The notes under the pieces were generated by a model. That model was not told the origin of the DNA. It saw nothing but the letters and a program-made list of their open reading frames with translations, and did no database searches. A stretch of DNA of 21,361 bases, taken from positions 1 to 21,361 of the forward strand of contig JANBPT010000837.1 in NCBI GenBank assembly GCA_027575765.1. Direction: 5' to 3'. Below, piece by piece: positions 20,201 through 21,361 of this stretch. The first letter of the stretch is position 1. Each line of letters starts with the position of its first letter. This stretch comes from Tieghemiomyces parasiticus (lineage: Eukaryota; Kickxellomycota; Dimargaritomycetes; Dimargaritales; Dimargaritaceae). Made by a program: the position numbers and the translations under genes.

Positions 20201-20556
20201 TTAGGCTCGTCGAGGCATGGGCTGGCGTACGGGGACGGCGGCAGTGGTTCAGGCGTCAAGGCCTGTACATTGGGTGGCATGTGGCTGAAGTCCTCGTCCT
20301 TGACGTGAAAGTACGGGCGGAAAGCCGGCTTCAAGAGGAGCGGGTACACCCCTGTGCGCGGCAGGTACGGCTCAACAGCCGAGTCGTTCTGAATGGCACG
20401 GTGGAGGTAGCCCAAACGCACCGGTCGGTTGCCCTCCCGTCGAATCAGGTCGTACATGTACTGGACGACACGCAGCTGGGCCTGGTCAGTGGCGCGGTAG
20501 CTGGCCCTCCGGCGCCAAGCGAGCGCAAACGCGCTGGCGTGGGGGAATCGCGCCAT
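17284..20556 (-). CDS. Large non-canonical poly(A)/poly(U) polymerase-fold protein, probably mitochondrial and possibly inactive
   Basis: A single exon of 1090 residues with strong G/C third-position bias. ATG at 20556 was preferred over the GTG two codons upstream. The N-terminus (MARFPHASAFALAWRRRASYR) is basic and acid-free like a mitochondrial presequence. Residues about 25-90 form an unassigned small domain ending HVKDEDFSHM. GSFVSELATANSDINLSLIL (253-272) is the nucleotidyltransferase G-S plus D-x-D motif of the Cid1/TUT/PAPD family, but its second Asp is Asn267. HLLKAYGDFDPRVRPLAQ (about 343-360) is the next family helix; the usual D-I-x-F strand before it has no clear Asp. An insert of roughly 300 residues with one CQSC pair separates this from the PAP-associated domain (about 675-795: LAQLLLEFFRFYGHEF, SVRLGG, LLAIEHPF, WECRRAFDIL). 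An acidic 250-residue tail matches nothing I know. The family adds A or U to RNA 3' ends. Confidence 0.8.
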   Translation of the reverse strand: MARFPHASAFALAWRRRASYRATDQAQLRVVQYMYDLIRREGNRPVRLGYLHRAIQNDSAVEPYLPRTGVYPLLLKPAFRPYFHVKDEDFSHMPPNVQALTPEPLPPSPYASPCLDEPNPPPVESIVLEPIRWVTTTDTSPAAEPPAFDQYNRGMVPLPRLETDPVDRDLPFDPDQWATYLARVSLTTGCLAEHAYRYTRRQEYLVNQQLLLRYFTLTPDPTRLTLVNQATNHARQAFISFFPDVDYRVELVGSFVSELATANSDINLSLILPQRRILKPELSAEEQMAVWATFTSVFRGCGLKTIRLNPGPDGVPVVDANYGKHKAYVPVKLIPDDPIPYYETHLLKAYGDFDPRVRPLAQTLLHWADQRQLRLPRVHIHGESMPTLLRTPPLLMMLIGFLQYRGILPSLQRIDACVHQRPGDLDATLRQASQRQADHLARLRAHEARLNVTANSAPAEGAPPALDLLTFTTADLTTPDLRALYTDLQHCQSCGTELPSIPLGSREGYFLRQPPPAYENHRAQVKRRAVQFFDNQARQFVERDRARFERDQVRFLEVMAENPRTRLNPPTRHTLTRQYWHYPQLMTDNGYTVPYMAVVPQSFAERCGLRLHVSDDEYVYDNYHAGEELFSQNPEPLHRENWRMRPQIYSYRPVLDHTSPADPDPRVNVAERDPHDATLAQLLLEFFRFYGHEFPYTQAMVSVRLGGIFPRSLAPASAIRSPVPARLVDYESRYHLLAIEHPFQIETNMGEGLRPWTVEGLAWECRRAFDILQTVADKPSTTFDASALLDRLHAPYDLGYFTPDLIRAYRLSGRFWRQQRPSLLDPTAPPVHLGAPTGGATATAAGASTDELDPTDVNNDPYAQTGEPRPLARLRRYPDGCPGDPNPDPVNTNFKVERDDVLLAEHKIEHFDEYELETMRDPEFRDLAEHIIKYRGGKNRNYPDGKLGITFHSRLPFGQRLNNDDPFVVPATVEVPYEQATVDILLTDEDELLGYELAADAIFRQVAREEGDMIVPLTDEEKARLKANPHLDPHFPPDSPFASNDWPDPEGEKVFLKEQGYPDRSHLERSPRRSYRQFVKSGRVVAKSWG

Positions 20557-21301
20557 GGGCACAGCGTTTAGTGACTAGAGTGACGAATGGGGGTCTTCCA
20601 CTTTCCTCCAAAAACCCCCCCTAGTAGTCACGGTTTAGAATCGGGTGGGTGAGAACAAGGGTGGGAGGGACGACGGTCTGCTTTGGAGCTATGGTGCTTC
20701 TGGTTTCCGTTACTAACGATGGGTGATATGTGGTTATATTACAGGCCTGAAACTGGGTATCGTCGACGGGAATGGCAACGCTGTCGCGGAACGAGAAAAG
20801 GTGACTGTCGGCAGCCACAGATAAGGACCAATCTCCCAGTCGAAAGGCCAATGAGTCGGAGACCAAATGCGAAAACCTGTGGCGCCACAGCGATGCCACT
20901 GGCTACGGCGCAGATCACCGCTGTGCAGACACCAAACGAATCTGCGGAGCCTACAAGAAAAAGCTTGACCTGGTCAGCTAGAGAAAGCCAGTGGTGCAGT
21001 CTGACATTGGCCTGAATGGCCTACTCCACAGGTGTCCCATCGCGTTGAATGATAGAGTGGGGGGGAGGAGGAAGGATGCTGGACTTTCCTGTTAAGCGCT
21101 CCTCGCCATGTAGAGTGGGCTACACAACACATGCTCTGAAACCGGCCAGTGGCCTCCTTTCATTCCCCCCCCCCTATTCCACAATTACCTCACCTCCTTG
21201 TTAGCAAATTAACTATAAGCCAATTTCTCTGGCCCCTTCCCGGCCTCTCTTTGCCCCTTTTCCCAATCGCCAACTATTTCTCCACTGACGCACCTTTCGC
21301 C
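20557..21301. promoter_or_regulatory. Divergent intergenic region with promoters for both flanking genes
   Basis: The gene ending at 20556 reads leftward and the one starting at 21302 reads rightward, so 745 bases carry both promoters. On the right side a CCAAT occurs at 21263-21267, a TATA-like ACTATAAG lies near 21211-21218, and the last 100 bases are CT-rich. A C run of about 10 is at 21166-21175 and another of 7 near 20614. Open frames between 20621 and 21015 on both strands lack motifs and codon bias. Confidence 0.45.
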
Positions 21302-21361
21302 ATGGCCAGTCCCCCCGGCGACGGACCGACCGCGTCTGCTCAGCGACCTTACAGCGTTCCG
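21302..21361 (+). CDS. 5' end of an unidentified gene, cut by the window edge
   Basis: ATG in a strong CGCC-ATGG context opens a frame that stays open for 20 codons to the window end. The peptide begins MASPPGDGPTASAQRPYSVP, a Pro/Ser/Ala-rich stretch typical of disordered N-termini, so no family can be named. The CT-rich leader, CCAAT element and TATA-like sequence just upstream support this being a true start. Confidence 0.5.
   Translation, partial: MASPPGDGPTASAQRPYSVP

Noticed and set aside
1..21361. Transposon, viral or CRISPR content
   Set aside because: I found no reverse transcriptase, transposase, integrase or capsid-like frame, no long terminal repeats and no regularly spaced repeats.

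Overview
The window is nuclear DNA from a eukaryote, most likely a fungus. Genes are separated by 300 to 2000 bp, lie on both strands, and are broken by introns of about 120-290 bp with standard GTAAGT-like donors and pyrimidine-rich acceptors. Start codons sit in CC-ATGG-like contexts and third codon positions favour G or C. The gene content (GID2/RMD5, PPN1-type endopolyphosphatase, SF3A1, WBP4-like factor, LSC2) is ordinary eukaryotic housekeeping. The exact lineage is an inference: GC-rich coding sequence and divergent proteins suggest an early-diverging fungus. I saw no tRNA, rRNA, CRISPR array, virus or recognisable transposon.

Layout. 1-2144: no gene, but a compact inverted-repeat block at 858-957 that looks like a structured RNA or DNA element. 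2145-4184 (+): seven-exon RMD5/GID2, the RING subunit of the GID/CTLH E3 ligase, with a GC-AG intron. 4185-7339: long gene-poor stretch with a consensus TATA box at 6081 and an orphan codon-biased open segment at 6636-6845. 7340-9200 (+): two-exon PPN1-like endopolyphosphatase. 9625-11301 (-): intronless SF3A1/PRP21. 11755-12826 (+): three-exon WBP4/FBP21-like splicing factor lacking WW domains, head-to-head with SF3A1. 13424-14544 (+): three-exon class I SAM-dependent methyltransferase. 14868-16649 (-): three-exon mitochondrial succinate-CoA ligase beta subunit. 17284-20556 (-): 1090-residue single-exon protein of the non-canonical poly(A)/poly(U) polymerase superfamily with a mitochondrial-like N-terminus and an apparently degraded active site. 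21302-21361 (+): the first 20 codons of a further gene cut by the window end.

The genes do not form one pathway. Two themes recur: RNA processing (SF3A1, WBP4-like, the nucleotidyltransferase-fold protein) and mitochondrial function (LSC2 and probably the nucleotidyltransferase-fold protein). The SF3A1/WBP4-like pair shares a 453 bp divergent promoter, so these two spliceosome genes may be co-expressed. The most unusual items are the degenerate nucleotidyltransferase-fold protein and the inverted-repeat block near 0.9 kb.
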